A DNA stretch of 28,295 bases from Desulfovibrio sp. (GCA_031282465.1 JAITDR010000111.1:1-28295); one strand, 5' to 3'. Positions 1 through 9,056 are shown, counted from the first letter of the stretch. Made by a program: numbers and translations. The notes: a model not told the origin generated them from the letters alone.

Positions 1-195
1 CCGCCTTTCGCCGGCTTCAGGGAAGTGGAAAGCGAAAAATATTACGGTCGCGGATACCAGGACATGCAGCACAGGCGTCCGAGCATCCGCAACGCGCGCC
101 GCCTGTTGGGTTGGACGCCGGAAGTGCCTCTGCGCAGGACGGTCGAGGACACCCTGGACTATTTCCTGCGCGCCGATATTGAAGGGCGGGAGTAA
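1..195 (+). CDS. arnA: ArnA, C-terminal end (UDP-glucuronate decarboxylase domain), partial
   Basis: The frame is open from the first base to a TAA at 193-195, giving the last 64 residues of a protein that begins outside the window. The visible part ([47 protein letters not shown]) matches my memory of the end of E. coli ArnA almost position by position. ArnA is bifunctional: its C-terminal SDR domain oxidatively decarboxylates UDP-glucuronic acid and its N-terminal domain formylates UDP-L-Ara4N. The formyltransferase half cannot be seen, so a decarboxylase-only version is possible. It lies 8 bp upstream of arnD and is clearly in one operon with arnD and arnT. Confidence 0.88.
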   Translation, partial: PPFAGFREVESEKYYGRGYQDMQHRRPSIRNARRLLGWTPEVPLRRTVEDTLDYFLRADIEGRE

Positions 196-203
196 CAACG
201 CCG

Positions 204-1115
204 ATGCGCACCGTCGGCCTGAGGGTGGATGCGGATACCTATACGGGTACGCGGGACGGCGTGCCCGCCCTGCTGTCGCTTCTTGCCCGGCACGGCATAC
301 GCGCGACCTTTTTTTTCAGCGTCGGCCCCGACAATATGGGCAGGCATCTGTGGCGCATGCTGCGGCCCGATTTTTTCCGGAAAATGCTGCGTTCCAACGC
401 GCCCTCCCTGTACGGCCCGCGGATCCTGCTGGCCGGAACCGCATGGCCGGGCAGGCGCATCGCCGCCGGCGCGGGCGACGTCATGCGCCGCTGTCCGGAA
501 GAAGGCCACGAGGTCGGCCTGCACGCCTGGGACCATCATGCCTGGCAGAAACATATGCCGGACTGGTCCGTCGGGGAATTGCGCCGGCAGACCGAGTTGG
601 GGCTGGAAACGCTGCAGGACGTTCTTGGGAGCGCGGTACACTGTTCGGCCGCTCCCGGCTGGCGCGCCGACCACAAGGTTGTTGAGGCCAAGGAGCCGCT
701 CGCCTTTACCTACAACAGCGATTGCCGGGGCGAAAAACCTTTCCGTCCCAAGCTCGCGGACGGCAGCGCGGGTACGCCGCAGGTTCCCGTCTCCCTCCCC
801 ACCTTTGACGAAGTGATTGGGAGGGAAGTGCGGGAAAACGGCTTCAACGACTATATCCTGAACGCCGTGCGCGTCTGCCGGGGCGTGCCCGTGTACACGA
901 TTCACGCCGAAGTGGAAGGCGTGTCGCGCGCCGCCCTGTTTGCGGACCTTTTGAAAAAGGCCGGGCGTCAGGGCATCCGCTTTTGCCCCTTACGCGACCT
1001 GCTCCCCTCGGACCCGTCGGAACTGCCGTGCGGCGACATCGAACTGCGGCCGTTTCCGGGCCGTGAGGGAGCGCTCGGCGTACAGACGGAGCATGAGGGA
1101 AACAGAGAATTCTGA
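204..1115 (+). CDS. arnD: ArnD, 4-deoxy-4-formamido-L-arabinose-phosphoundecaprenol deformylase
   Basis: This 303-residue polysaccharide-deacetylase-fold protein removes the formyl group from undecaprenyl-phosphate-L-Ara4FN, giving the L-Ara4N donor for lipid A modification at the inner membrane. The N-terminus has the metal-binding pattern RVDADT (D9, D11). The ArnD-specific block [15 protein letters not shown] follows at about residues 36-50, then LLAGTAWPG (75-83), [10 protein letters not shown] (105-114), YNSDCRG (170-176) and YTIHAEVEG (231-239), all typical of ArnD. Length equals the family norm. The start is 8 bp after the arnA stop, and the stop codon shares one base with the arnT start, so translation is probably coupled. 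No signal peptide is seen. Confidence 0.95.
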   Translation: MRTVGLRVDADTYTGTRDGVPALLSLLARHGIRATFFFSVGPDNMGRHLWRMLRPDFFRKMLRSNAPSLYGPRILLAGTAWPGRRIAAGAGDVMRRCPEEGHEVGLHAWDHHAWQKHMPDWSVGELRRQTELGLETLQDVLGSAVHCSAAPGWRADHKVVEAKEPLAFTYNSDCRGEKPFRPKLADGSAGTPQVPVSLPTFDEVIGREVRENGFNDYILNAVRVCRGVPVYTIHAEVEGVSRAALFADLLKKAGRQGIRFCPLRDLLPSDPSELPCGDIELRPFPGREGALGVQTEHEGNREF

Positions 1116-2791
1116 TGATCGACGAAAAGTTCCCGGCCGGCATCATCCTGCCTCTGTTCTTCGTTCTGCTTTATCTTATCCCCCTGGGCATGGCTCCGTT
1201 GCGTGTTCCGGACGAAACGCGCTACGCGGAAATCAGCAGAGAGATGGCGGCAAGCGGCGATGCGGTCGTGCCGCGCCTGCTCGGCAAACGCTATTTTGAA
1301 AAACCGCCGGCGGGCTACTGGATAAACAGCGCCTGCCTGCTTGTTTTCGGGGAAAACAACTTTGCCGCGCGCTTGGGATCGGCTTTGAGTACCGGCCTCG
1401 GCGCGCTCATGGTCTACGCCCTGGCCCTTGCCGTGCGGCGGGAGCGCCGCACGGCCCTGAGCGCCGCGCTGATACATCTGTCCATGCTGCAGGTGCTGGG
1501 CATAGGCACCTACAATGTACTGGACGCCATGTTCTGCATGTGGGTGACGGCCTCCATGCTCTGCGCCTATGCCGCCGTGCGCGCCCGCAGCACACGCGGA
1601 CGCCTGTGCTCTTTCGCCGTTCTCGGCGCGGTCTGCGGCGCGGCCTTCCTGACCAAAGGCTTTCCCGGACCGGCCTTGGCCGCGCTCGCCGCCCTGCCTG
1701 TCGCCTTGAAGGAAAAATCCCTGCGCACGCTCTTGCTGTACGGCCCGGTCGCGGTTCTCGCCGCCGTTGCGGTCGCCTTGCCCTGGGGAATCATGATCGC
1801 CGGCAGGGAGCCGGATTTCTGGAACTATTTCTTCTGGGTAGAGCATATACAACGCTTTGCGGGGGAAAAAGCGCAACACAGCGAGCCGTTCTGGTTCTAC
1901 CTGCCCTGGTTCGCCGGCGGCCTGCTCCCCTGGCTTGGGCTTACGCCGCAGGCTTTGCGGGAGGCATGGCGGGAACGAGCGCGTCGCCCCGAACTCTTTT
2001 TTCTTCTGGTCTGGGTGCTGGCACCTCTGCTGTTTTTCAGCGCGGCCAGGGGCAAGCTGCCTACTTATATTCTGCCCTGCGCCGCGCCTGCCGCTCTGCT
2101 TCTCGCCTTGTACGCCGAAGGGCCGCGCTGCGGCGCGGGACGGGACGGACCGGACGCCTTGAAAATCAACGGACTGGTAAACCTGGGCATCGGTCTGGCC
2201 GGCTTGGCCGCCTTTCCCGTCCTTTTTTTCGATCTGACGCCCGGACCTGCCGTCTATACCGACAGCGAAAAATACAAACTCTGGATCTGCCTTGCGGCCG
2301 TTGCGGCCTGGATGCTGTTCAGTCTGGTGTCCCTGGCGGGCCGGCGGAGCTGTTGGCGGACGGCGGCTCTGTGTCCCCTATCGATTATTCTGGCGGCCGC
2401 TTTCTGCCTGCCCGCCCGAATCACGGACCAAAAAGAGCCGCAGGGATTGATTCGCCCGCACCTTGAGGAACTCCGGCACTGCCGGCACCTTTTCGGCGGT
2501 TCCGTGGGGCTGGCGGCGGGACTGGCCTTCGAGCTCAAACGCAACGATGTTCTTCTCTACAACGACGAAGGGGAACTGGCCTACGGCCTGAGTTATCCGG
2601 ACAGCCGCGACGGGACGGTCGGTGCCGGCGCTTTCCCGGCATGGCTTGCAAAAGCCCGCGAAGAAGGGGATACGGCCTTGCTGATTCGGGACCGTGACCT
2701 GCCGCCCGACTTGGGCGCGACGCCCGATGCGCTGTACCGCCGAGGAGGCTTGCTGCTGTTCATTTTCAAAGGCAACAACCGACCCGGGTGA
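1115..2791 (+). CDS. arnT: ArnT-type undecaprenyl phosphate-alpha-L-Ara4N transferase
   Basis: A 558-residue polytopic membrane glycosyltransferase (GT83, ArnT/PMT-like) that moves 4-amino-4-deoxy-L-arabinose from its undecaprenyl phosphate carrier to lipid A on the periplasmic face of the inner membrane. The first periplasmic loop carries the family signature PDETRYAEISREMA (about 31-44) and YFEKPPAGYW (about 60-69). Roughly a dozen hydrophobic segments follow, then a soluble C-terminal part after about residue 440. It starts inside the arnD stop (TGATG). No arnE/arnF follows, because the next gene is unrelated; those flippase subunits and arnB/arnC may lie upstream of the window. The product is expected to reduce the negative charge of LPS and confer resistance to cationic peptides. 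Confidence 0.9.
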   Translation: MIDEKFPAGIILPLFFVLLYLIPLGMAPLRVPDETRYAEISREMAASGDAVVPRLLGKRYFEKPPAGYWINSACLLVFGENNFAARLGSALSTGLGALMVYALALAVRRERRTALSAALIHLSMLQVLGIGTYNVLDAMFCMWVTASMLCAYAAVRARSTRGRLCSFAVLGAVCGAAFLTKGFPGPALAALAALPVALKEKSLRTLLLYGPVAVLAAVAVALPWGIMIAGREPDFWNYFFWVEHIQRFAGEKAQHSEPFWFYLPWFAGGLLPWLGLTPQALREAWRERARRPELFFLLVWVLAPLLFFSAARGKLPTYILPCAAPAALLLALYAEGPRCGAGRDGPDALKINGLVNLGIGLAGLAAFPVLFFDLTPGPAVYTDSEKYKLWICLAAVAAWMLFSLVSLAGRRSCWRTAALCPLSIILAAAFCLPARITDQKEPQGLIRPHLEELRHCRHLFGGSVGLAAGLAFELKRNDVLLYNDEGELAYGLSYPDSRDGTVGAGAFPAWLAKAREEGDTALLIRDRDLPPDLGATPDALYRRGGLLLFIFKGNNRPG

Positions 2792-2858
2792 GTCGTCCCC
2801 TGATGATGCAGCAATGCCCGTTGCGTCTCTCCGGGGATGTATGGTATACAGAAGAACT

Positions 2859-5800
2859 ATGCACGACGATATTTACATCGGACTGGACATCGGTTCCACT
2901 ACGGTTAAAGTCGCCGCTCTGGACGCGAACGATACCATGCTGTTCGCCCGCTACCGCCGGCACCTCTCCGAAGTGCGCGCCACGGCCGCGGAAATGCTCG
3001 AAGAAGCAGATTCCGTTCTGGCCGGAAAACGCAGGCATCTCGCCCTGACCGGTTCCGGCGCCATATCACTCTCCGCCGAAATAGACATGCCCTTCGTTCA
3101 GGAAGTCGTGGCTTCCGGACTCTACATACGTCGCTCCATCCCTGATGCCGACGTGGCTATCGAACTTGGGGGCGAGGACGCCAAACTCACCTTTTTTACC
3201 GGCGGCACCGAACAACGCATGAATGAAACCTGTGCGGGCGGCACCGGGGCCTTCATCGACCAGATGGCGGCCTTTCTGGATACCGATGCGGCCGGACTGG
3301 ACAAACTGGCTGAGGCCCATACGACGCTCTACCCCATAGCCTCGCGTTGCGGCGTCTTCGCCAAGACGGATATCCTGCCTCTGCTCAATGAAGGGTGCGC
3401 CCGCGCGGACATCGCGGCATCCATCATGCAGGCCATCGTCAACCAGACCATATCCGGTCTGGCGCGAGGGCGGAACATCAAAGGCAAAGTCGTTTTTCTG
3501 GGCGGCCCCCTGGCCTTCCTGCCGTCATTGCGCGAGCGCTTTGTCCTGACCCTGAAACTGGACGCGGAGAATGCGGTCTTTCCTCAGTACGCGGAGTACT
3601 TTGTGGCCATGGGCGCCGCCCTGTATGCCCGCCGCGAAGCGGAACAAAAACCGACCCTGCGGATTGACGCCTCGGAACCCGGCAGCATGGGCACCATCGC
3701 TTACGGTGCCGTCGGCTCGGGAGAGTTGCTGGAAGGCAGGATCATACCCGGCCGGGCGAGAGCGGCCGAAAAAAAACCGAACAAACGTCCCCACGCCCTA
3801 CCCGGCCCGGGAACCGGTCATGACGGCAAGGATGCCCTGAGCCTTATTCTGCACAAACTGCGGCATACGGGAAACATAAAGGAAAGCCGGCACCTCGACC
3901 CTCTTTTCGCCGATGCCGATACCCTTGCCGAGTTCCGCCGCAGACACGCGGGCGCACAGTTGCCGCGCGCTTCCCTTGAAGACTGCGCGGGCGACACCTG
4001 GCTCGGCATCGATTCCGGTTCCACGACCATCAAAGCCGTGCTGCTGGACGGACAAAAACGTCTGCTTTATTCCTTTTACGGCCCCAACCAGGGGGAACCT
4101 CTGCAGACGGCAGCGGCCATGCTCAAAGATATCTACGCCCGGAGGAAACCGGGCATGAACATCCGCGCCTGCGCCGTGACCGGCTACGGCAGCGGTCTTC
4201 TGGCCGCCGGCCTGCGGGCGGATATCGACGAAGTGGAGACAGTAGCCCATTTTACCGGCGCGCGTTTCTTTCAGCCCGAAGTCAGCTATATTCTCGACAT
4301 CGGCGGGCAGGACATCAAGTGCATGCGCGTGCATGCGGGAAGCATAGACCGCATCCAACTCAACGAGGCCTGCTCCGCCGGTTGCGGCTCCTTTGTGGAA
4401 ACCTTTGCCAAGTCCCTGGACATGCCCTTGGAACAGTTCGTGCAGGAAGCTCTTCAAGCGCAAAAGCCCGTGGACCTCGGCACACGCTGCACCGTTTTCA
4501 TGAACTCCAAAGTCAAGCAAGCCCAAAAAGAGGGTGCCGAGGTAGGCGACATCGCTGCCGGGCTTTCCTATTCCGTGGTGCGCAACGCCTGTTATAAGGT
4601 GATGAAAATCACCAACGTCGACGAACTGGGCGAACACGTCGTGGCGCAAGGCGGCGCCTTTGCCAACGACGCTTTGTTGCGTGCGTTGGAACTGCAACTC
4701 AAGCGTCCGGTTGTACGTCCGGACATAGCAGGTCTTATGGGCGCCTTCGGCGCCGCGCTGATTGCCGTGGAACGAGGGCCGCTGAACGGGAACTGCAGTC
4801 TGCTCGGGCCGGAGGAAGTGGAAAACTTTCAGGTTAAATCCCGCACCGCGCGTTGCAGGCAATGCTCCAACCACTGTCTGCTTACGGTTTCAGCTTTTGA
4901 CGACGGGCGACGCTACGTTTCCGGCAACCGTTGCGAACGCGGTGCCGGCGCAACCCCGCAAAACCTGCCCAATCTTTACGAATTCAAGTACAAACGCCTG
5001 TTCAGCCACTACACGCCCCTGCAGCGGGAAGAGGCGCGGCGCGGCGTGGTGGGCATTCCGCGCGCCCTGAACATCTTTGAAAATTACCCCATTTGGTTCA
5101 CCATTTTCACGCGCCTGGGCTTTCGCGTGGAACTTTCCTCGCCTTCCTCCAAGGAGCTTTTTTTCAAGGGCTACGGCACGATACCCTCGCAAACCGTCTG
5201 CTATCCGGCCAAACTGGCGCACGGACATATTCTGGATCTCATAGATCGCGGTGTGGGCTGGATATTTTTTCCCTGCCTGCCCTTCGAGCAGAAGAACTTC
5301 AGCACCCAGGTCGCCAACTTCAACTGCCCGGTGGTTATCGGCTACCCGGAACTGCTGGCGAAGAACATAAGCGCCCTGCAGGACGCGAATATCCCCTTTT
5401 TCCACCATTTCCTGCCGCTGGACAAAAACGTGCTGGCCAAACGCCTGCGACATATCCCCCTCTTCGCCGACATCCCGCTTTTTGAACTGGAAGCGGCCGT
5501 GCGCGCGGGCTTTGCCGAAATGGACGCCTATAAAGACGATATCCGCAAGGCGGGGGAAGATGCCCTGAAGGATATCCACGACAACGGCAGGTTTGGGGTT
5601 ATCTTGGCAGGCCACCCCTATCATGCCGACCCGGAAGTGCATCACGGCATAGCCGACCTCATCAATTCATGCGGCATGGGTGTGCTTACCGAGGATTCTG
5701 TAGCTCATCTGATGCCCGACCCCGGCCCGTTGCGCGTGGTGGACCAGTGGACCTACCACTCCCGTCTGTATCGGGCGGGCGCGTTTGCCGCCGAAACGGA

Positions 5801-7250
5801 CAATCTGGCCGTGTTGCAGCTCGTATCCTTCGGTTGCGGACTGGACGCCATAACGGCGGATCAGCTTGAAGAAATCGTGACGCGCAAGGGGCGGCTGTAT
5901 GCCCAGATCAAAGTGGACGAAGGCGACAATCTGGGTCCGGCGCGCATCCGCATCCGCTCTCTGCTGGCGGCCTTGCGCGAGCGCACGGCAAAAGAAGATT
6001 ACCGCGCACCGGCCGTCAATACTTTCTCGGCTTCGCCTCCCTACACCGAAGCCATGCGCGAGACGCATACCATACTCATTCCGCAGCTTTCCCCGCTCCA
6101 TTTTCAGTTTCTGGAGACGTTGCTTTCCTCCGAGGGCTACAAGGTGGAACAGTTGCCGGTTGTGGAACGGTCGGCCATTGAACTGGGCCTGCGCTACGTC
6201 AACAACGACGCCTGCTTCCCGGCCATCGTCGTTGTCGGGCAGCTTCTGCACGCCGTGCGCAGCGGGCACTACGACAGCAACAAGATTGCCCTGATGATAT
6301 CCCAGACCGGCGGCGGCTGCCGGGCCACAAATTATATCGCCTTCCTGCGCAAAGCCCTGGCCGACTGCGGCATGGAGCACATCCCGGTCATTTCCTTCAA
6401 TATGAGCGGGCTGGAGAGCAATCCCGGCTTCAAGATGACCGGCCCCATGCTTCGCAAGGTCATCATGGCCGGATTTTACGGCGACGCCCTGATGCGCATG
6501 CTGCACAGGGTCAGACCCTATGAGCTTGAGCCGGGGAGCGCCGAGCGTCTGGCGGACGTTTGGGCGGAAAAAGGTCGGAAAGTCATAGCCGAAGGCAGTC
6601 CTTTGCGTTTTGAGGCCGCCATGTTCACAATGGTCCGGGCCTTCGACCGCCTCCCCTTGCGCACCGAGGAACGCAAGCCGCGCGTCGGTCTGGTCGGCGA
6701 AATTCTGCTCAAATATCACCCCGACGCCAACAACCGCGCTGCCGAAATCGTCGAACAGGAAGGCGGCGAAGCCGTGGTGCCGGATATCATGGACTTCGTG
6801 CTCTATTCTTTCTACGACAACGTATTCAACTACAGGCACCTGTCCGGCACCTGGAAGGCCTACGCCGCCGGCTTGCTCAGCATAGCCTTTCTGGAATACT
6901 GCCGTATGGGCATGCGCCTTGCCCTGGGGCTGTCCAAACGGTTTCACGCGCCCCTGCGCTTCAGCGCCCTGCGCAAAAAAGCCAAAGGACTCATCTCCCT
7001 CGGCCACCAAACCGGCGAAGGCTGGCTGCTGGCGGCTGAAATGGTCGAGCTTCTGGAGTCCGGCGTCCCCAACATCCTCTGTATGCAGCCTTTCGGATGC
7101 CTGCCCAATCACATCACAGGCAAAGGATTGATGAAGGAACTCAAACATCGCTTCCCCGAGGCAAATATAGCGGCTGTGGACTACGACCCCGGAGCAAGCG
7201 AAGCCAATCAAATCAACCGCATCAAGCTGATGATGTCTCTGGCCCGCTAA
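2859..7250 (+). CDS. Giant acyl-CoA dehydratase activase (HgdC-type) with duplicated ATPase and dehydratase-like domains
   Basis: A 1463-residue fusion. Residues 1-260 and about 375-700 are two BadF/BcrA/HgdC-type ASKHA ATPase domains (GLDIGSTTVK near 8-17; GIDSGSTTIK near 380). Each keeps two cysteines 39 residues apart (C125/C164 and C505/C544), the spacing I recall for the cluster-binding pair of HgdC, so a cluster bridged within one chain is plausible. A cysteine-rich linker (CRQCSNHC, later NRCERG) leads into a DUF2229-like region from about 730, then HgdB/D-like regions from about 1070 to the end. Activases of this kind use ATP to inject an electron into 2-hydroxyacyl-CoA dehydratases or benzoyl-CoA reductases; the client here is unknown. 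I chose ATG 2859 because the conserved fold begins there; the frame stays open upstream to 2694, inside arnT, and ATG 2841 is also possible. Confidence 0.85.
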   Translation: MHDDIYIGLDIGSTTVKVAALDANDTMLFARYRRHLSEVRATAAEMLEEADSVLAGKRRHLALTGSGAISLSAEIDMPFVQEVVASGLYIRRSIPDADVAIELGGEDAKLTFFTGGTEQRMNETCAGGTGAFIDQMAAFLDTDAAGLDKLAEAHTTLYPIASRCGVFAKTDILPLLNEGCARADIAASIMQAIVNQTISGLARGRNIKGKVVFLGGPLAFLPSLRERFVLTLKLDAENAVFPQYAEYFVAMGAALYARREAEQKPTLRIDASEPGSMGTIAYGAVGSGELLEGRIIPGRARAAEKKPNKRPHALPGPGTGHDGKDALSLILHKLRHTGNIKESRHLDPLFADADTLAEFRRRHAGAQLPRASLEDCAGDTWLGIDSGSTTIKAVLLDGQKRLLYSFYGPNQGEPLQTAAAMLKDIYARRKPGMNIRACAVTGYGSGLLAAGLRADIDEVETVAHFTGARFFQPEVSYILDIGGQDIKCMRVHAGSIDRIQLNEACSAGCGSFVETFAKSLDMPLEQFVQEALQAQKPVDLGTRCTVFMNSKVKQAQKEGAEVGDIAAGLSYSVVRNACYKVMKITNVDELGEHVVAQGGAFANDALLRALELQLKRPVVRPDIAGLMGAFGAALIAVERGPLNGNCSLLGPEEVENFQVKSRTARCRQCSNHCLLTVSAFDDGRRYVSGNRCERGAGATPQNLPNLYEFKYKRLFSHYTPLQREEARRGVVGIPRALNIFENYPIWFTIFTRLGFRVELSSPSSKELFFKGYGTIPSQTVCYPAKLAHGHILDLIDRGVGWIFFPCLPFEQKNFSTQVANFNCPVVIGYPELLAKNISALQDANIPFFHHFLPLDKNVLAKRLRHIPLFADIPLFELEAAVRAGFAEMDAYKDDIRKAGEDALKDIHDNGRFGVILAGHPYHADPEVHHGIADLINSCGMGVLTEDSVAHLMPDPGPLRVVDQWTYHSRLYRAGAFAAETDNLAVLQLVSFGCGLDAITADQLEEIVTRKGRLYAQIKVDEGDNLGPARIRIRSLLAALRERTAKEDYRAPAVNTFSASPPYTEAMRETHTILIPQLSPLHFQFLETLLSSEGYKVEQLPVVERSAIELGLRYVNNDACFPAIVVVGQLLHAVRSGHYDSNKIALMISQTGGGCRATNYIAFLRKALADCGMEHIPVISFNMSGLESNPGFKMTGPMLRKVIMAGFYGDALMRMLHRVRPYELEPGSAERLADVWAEKGRKVIAEGSPLRFEAAMFTMVRAFDRLPLRTEERKPRVGLVGEILLKYHPDANNRAAEIVEQEGGEAVVPDIMDFVLYSFYDNVFNYRHLSGTWKAYAAGLLSIAFLEYCRMGMRLALGLSKRFHAPLRFSALRKKAKGLISLGHQTGEGWLLAAEMVELLESGVPNILCMQPFGCLPNHITGKGLMKELKHRFPEANIAAVDYDPGASEANQINRIKLMMSLAR

Positions 7251-7271
7251 CCGTTGTCAGCTTTTACCGAT

Positions 7272-7300
7272 TTCCGTGAAAAGCAATAAATATCTATAAA
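7272..7300 (+). promoter_or_regulatory. Candidate promoter before the small membrane protein
   Basis: A good -10 hexamer TATAAA (7295-7300) lies 17 bp after a poor -35 TTCCGT (7272-7277), in a strikingly A+T-rich gap between two genes. The candidate sits inside a perfect 8-bp inverted repeat, CTTTTACC (7261-7268) and GGTAAAAG (7313-7320), which could be a 3' stem of the preceding gene or a regulator site. Assignment is by eye only. Confidence 0.35.
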
Positions 7301-7326
7301 ATTACAATAGATGGTAAAAGACAGTC

Positions 7327-7620
7327 ATGCAAAATCTTTTTTCCGGTAAACGCTCCTTATGGTTTACGCTTTGGATAGGCTACGGACTGCCGTTTTATAT
7401 TTTTTTAATGCTTCTTGATCTATTTTCATCTTCACATAAGCAGAGCATCATGACATACGCAACAGCACTTATCGCACTCTGTTACTGTAGCACCATGACA
7501 ATTGCCGTCTGGAAAAGTTCTGATCTGTATAATGGTCCGGAAATATGGAAGCACGCAGCAAAGGTATTAGTAGTCTTTCTCGACATACAACTGATAGCCG
7601 AAGTCGGTAAATTCTTTTGA
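7327..7620 (+). CDS. Small membrane protein of unknown function
   Basis: I do not recognise this 97-residue protein. It has about three hydrophobic segments (residues 10-32, 41-61 and 75-91) separated by short polar loops (SSSHKQS; KSSDLYNGPEIWKH), so an inner-membrane location is likely. The DNA is far richer in A and T than the flanking genes and uses codons such as TTA and ATA that are otherwise rare here, suggesting recent acquisition or relaxed selection. The start has only a weak ribosome site (GGTAAAAGAC), but a plausible promoter lies 27 bp upstream. The intact reading frame and membrane pattern argue for a real gene. Confidence 0.5.
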   Translation: MQNLFSGKRSLWFTLWIGYGLPFYIFLMLLDLFSSSHKQSIMTYATALIALCYCSTMTIAVWKSSDLYNGPEIWKHAAKVLVVFLDIQLIAEVGKFF

Positions 7621-7656
7621 CAGATTTTCGGCGGCAGGCTGCGCAAGCGGCGGCTT

Positions 7657-7685
7657 TTGACAACACGCGACATTTGGGATACACA
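7657..7685 (+). promoter_or_regulatory. Candidate promoter before the 194-residue unknown protein
   Basis: A perfect -35 TTGACA (7657-7662) is followed after 17 bp by a weak -10 TACACA (7680-7685). The TTG of this hexamer also opens the longest possible form of the next frame. Reading it as a promoter element agrees with the strong ribosome site downstream at 7696-7701. Confidence 0.35.
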
Positions 7686-7707
7686 TGCCGTAAGAAAGGA
7701 GCTTGGC

Positions 7708-8292
7708 ATGGGCTTTTCCCAGGAATTTCTTCGGCACTTAGCTGAAGCGTTGAGTCCGCTGTCGCACAGCCTCGCCGCCGGGTTGCTCATCCGCCCTATT
7801 CCACAGCCGCCGCTGAAGACCGGAGTGTCCGACGAACTCAGGGCCGACGGCTCCGACAACCCTACGGCCCTGTGCATGGACCTGGACAGCATGCTGAAGG
7901 AATGCGTCCCGGCCATGCGCGAAGCCATGCAGGAACTCGGCACACTCTCCCCCGAGAATATGGACCTGCTTGAGGAAATCGTGGACGAACTCGCGTCTCC
8001 GGCCCTTGAGTTGGTGGATATGGCACGACGCGTATGGGAATGCCCTTTCCCTCCCGAAGCCGAAAGCTCGAGAAGTATGCTCGCTACCCTGGCCGAAGCC
8101 CCCGCAACCCAGCTTTTGCAGTGGGTGCTGGAAGTCATGCATACCGCAATCGACCCTTGGTCCATAGCGGCAAACCCGGAACAACCGGAAATCGACTTCC
8201 GGCTTTCGGTCCCCGATATGCCGGTCCGTGCAGCATTGGCGCGTTGGCGCAGGCAGCACCCCGGCATACTGCCGGAAGAAGTGTTGCTGTGA
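7708..8292 (+). CDS. Conserved-looking protein of unknown function
   Basis: A 194-residue soluble protein that I cannot assign to a family. It is acidic and mostly helical in appearance, with leucine-rich amphipathic stretches (QEFLRHLAEALSPLSHSL; SMLKECVPAMREAMQEL; LLEEIVDELASPALELVDMA), a WECPFPPE turn near residue 110 and a C-terminal RAALARWRRQHPG segment. No signal peptide or membrane segment is seen. ATG 7708 is chosen because AAGGAG lies 6 bp upstream; a TTG at 7657 would add 17 residues but coincides with a likely -35 box. Base composition is like the surrounding core genes, unlike the A+T-rich gene before it. Confidence 0.65.
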   Translation: MGFSQEFLRHLAEALSPLSHSLAAGLLIRPIPQPPLKTGVSDELRADGSDNPTALCMDLDSMLKECVPAMREAMQELGTLSPENMDLLEEIVDELASPALELVDMARRVWECPFPPEAESSRSMLATLAEAPATQLLQWVLEVMHTAIDPWSIAANPEQPEIDFRLSVPDMPVRAALARWRRQHPGILPEEVLL

Positions 8293-8333
8293 ACCGACGA
8301 ATGCCGAAAAATATCGATGTTGCCGGCTTGCCT

Positions 8334-8509
8334 GTTTCAATCCACATCCGGCTTCCGTCCGCCGGATGACTCCGCCCCGGAGGATGGAAGCCGTCCGGTA
8401 TATTTCCTCCCTGAAGGGACGGGTCACCGGTAAGGTATGGCCGGTTTTGCCGTGCGTCAAACGGGGTTTCCCTGAAGGGAGAAATTTCGGAGCATAAAGG
8501 ACTTTCTGA
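8334..8509. repeat. Element copy A: type I-C CRISPR-repeat-like edge plus conserved structured block
   Basis: This gap holds the first of two homologous copies (the other is at 9055-9182). Its left 60 bases (8334-8393) and right 46 bases (8464-8509) align with the second copy with a single one-base gap; 70 unmatched bases lie between. The left edge reads GTTTCAATCCAC, then a perfect 7-bp stem (ATCCGGC 8346-8352, GCCGGAT 8361-8367), then GAC. On the minus strand this is GTC, hairpin, GTGGATTGAAAC, the layout of a type I-C CRISPR repeat. The palindrome-like CCCTGAAGGGA occurs near 8410 and again near 8470. The right edge GGACTTTCTGA carries the ribosome site of a short leader ORF. There is no array and no cas gene. 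Confidence 0.7.
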
Positions 8510-8559
8510 TGAACACTTCCCCGTTTCATGCGCAGCCGTCGTTTCCGCGCCGCGCCTGA
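8509..8559 (+). CDS. Possible 16-residue leader peptide ahead of tadA
   Basis: ATG 8509 is preceded by AAAGGA (8496-8501), a good Shine-Dalgarno, and encodes a 16-residue peptide rich in Pro and Arg. Its TGA overlaps the tadA start (TGATG), so translation of the leader could feed tadA by coupling. The ribosome site lies within the conserved right edge of element copy A. Expression is unproven; this may simply be the entry point for tadA translation. Confidence 0.3.
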   Translation: MNTSPFHAQPSFPRRA

Positions 8560-9056
8560 TGCCCGCTCTTCCGCGTCGCATAATTCCTCCCCCGCCGCCC
8601 GGTTTCGCCTGCTGGGAGGAGTTGATGGCCGAAGCCTTGGATGAAGCCCGCATCGCCGGTGCCGCGGGCGAAGTGCCGGTGGGAGCGCTGTTGGTATCCG
8701 GGCAGGGACGTATCCTGGCAAAAGCAGGCAATGCCGTTGAACGCATGCGCGACCCGACGGCCCACGCCGAAATGCGTGTGTTGCGGGAAGCGTCTTCCCG
8801 CACGGGATCAAGCAGGCTCGTCGACTGCGTTCTGGTGTCCACCCTGGAACCCTGCGTGATGTGCGCGGGTGCGCTGATCCTGGCGCGGCCGGCCGGTCTG
8901 GTGTACGGCGCCGCCGACCCGGAAGCCGGTGCGGCGGACTCCCGCCTGGATGTGCTGGACATGCCTTTTCTGAAGTGCGCGATCTGGCGTCTGGGCGCCG
9001 TGTCTGAGGAGGAATGTTCCGCATTGCTGAAAAGTTTTTTCCGGGCCAGGAGATGA
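8559..9056 (+). CDS. tadA: tRNA(adenine-34) deaminase TadA
   Basis: A 165-residue cytidine-deaminase-fold enzyme that converts A34 to inosine in the tRNA-Arg(ACG) wobble position. The zinc site is complete: H69-A-E71 (catalytic Glu) in PTAHAEM, and the PCxxC pair C99/C102 in LEPCVMCAGAL. AGEVPVGALLV near residues 36-46 is also typical of the family. The N-terminus carries about 18 extra residues rich in Pro and Arg before the conserved helix, so an internal start is conceivable, but ATG 8559 overlaps the stop of a short leader ORF (TGATG), which favours coupling. The gene is isolated between two copies of an unusual repeated element, and its stop codon touches the second copy. Confidence 0.93.
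   Translation: MPALPRRIIPPPPPGFACWEELMAEALDEARIAGAAGEVPVGALLVSGQGRILAKAGNAVERMRDPTAHAEMRVLREASSRTGSSRLVDCVLVSTLEPCVMCAGALILARPAGLVYGAADPEAGAADSRLDVLDMPFLKCAIWRLGAVSEEECSALLKSFFRARR

Noticed and set aside
2694..2858. Longer N-terminus for the activase starting inside arnT
   Set aside because: These 55 residues overlap the end of arnT and have no conserved character; the ATPase fold begins at ATG 2859.
5667..7211. Very long open frame on the minus strand (514 codons) opposite the activase gene
   Set aside because: It is an antisense shadow of a GC-rich gene; the plus-strand protein has clear conserved motifs throughout and the minus frame shows none. Other long minus frames (e.g. 7738-9024, 12939-14006, 24778-26028) were rejected for the same reason.
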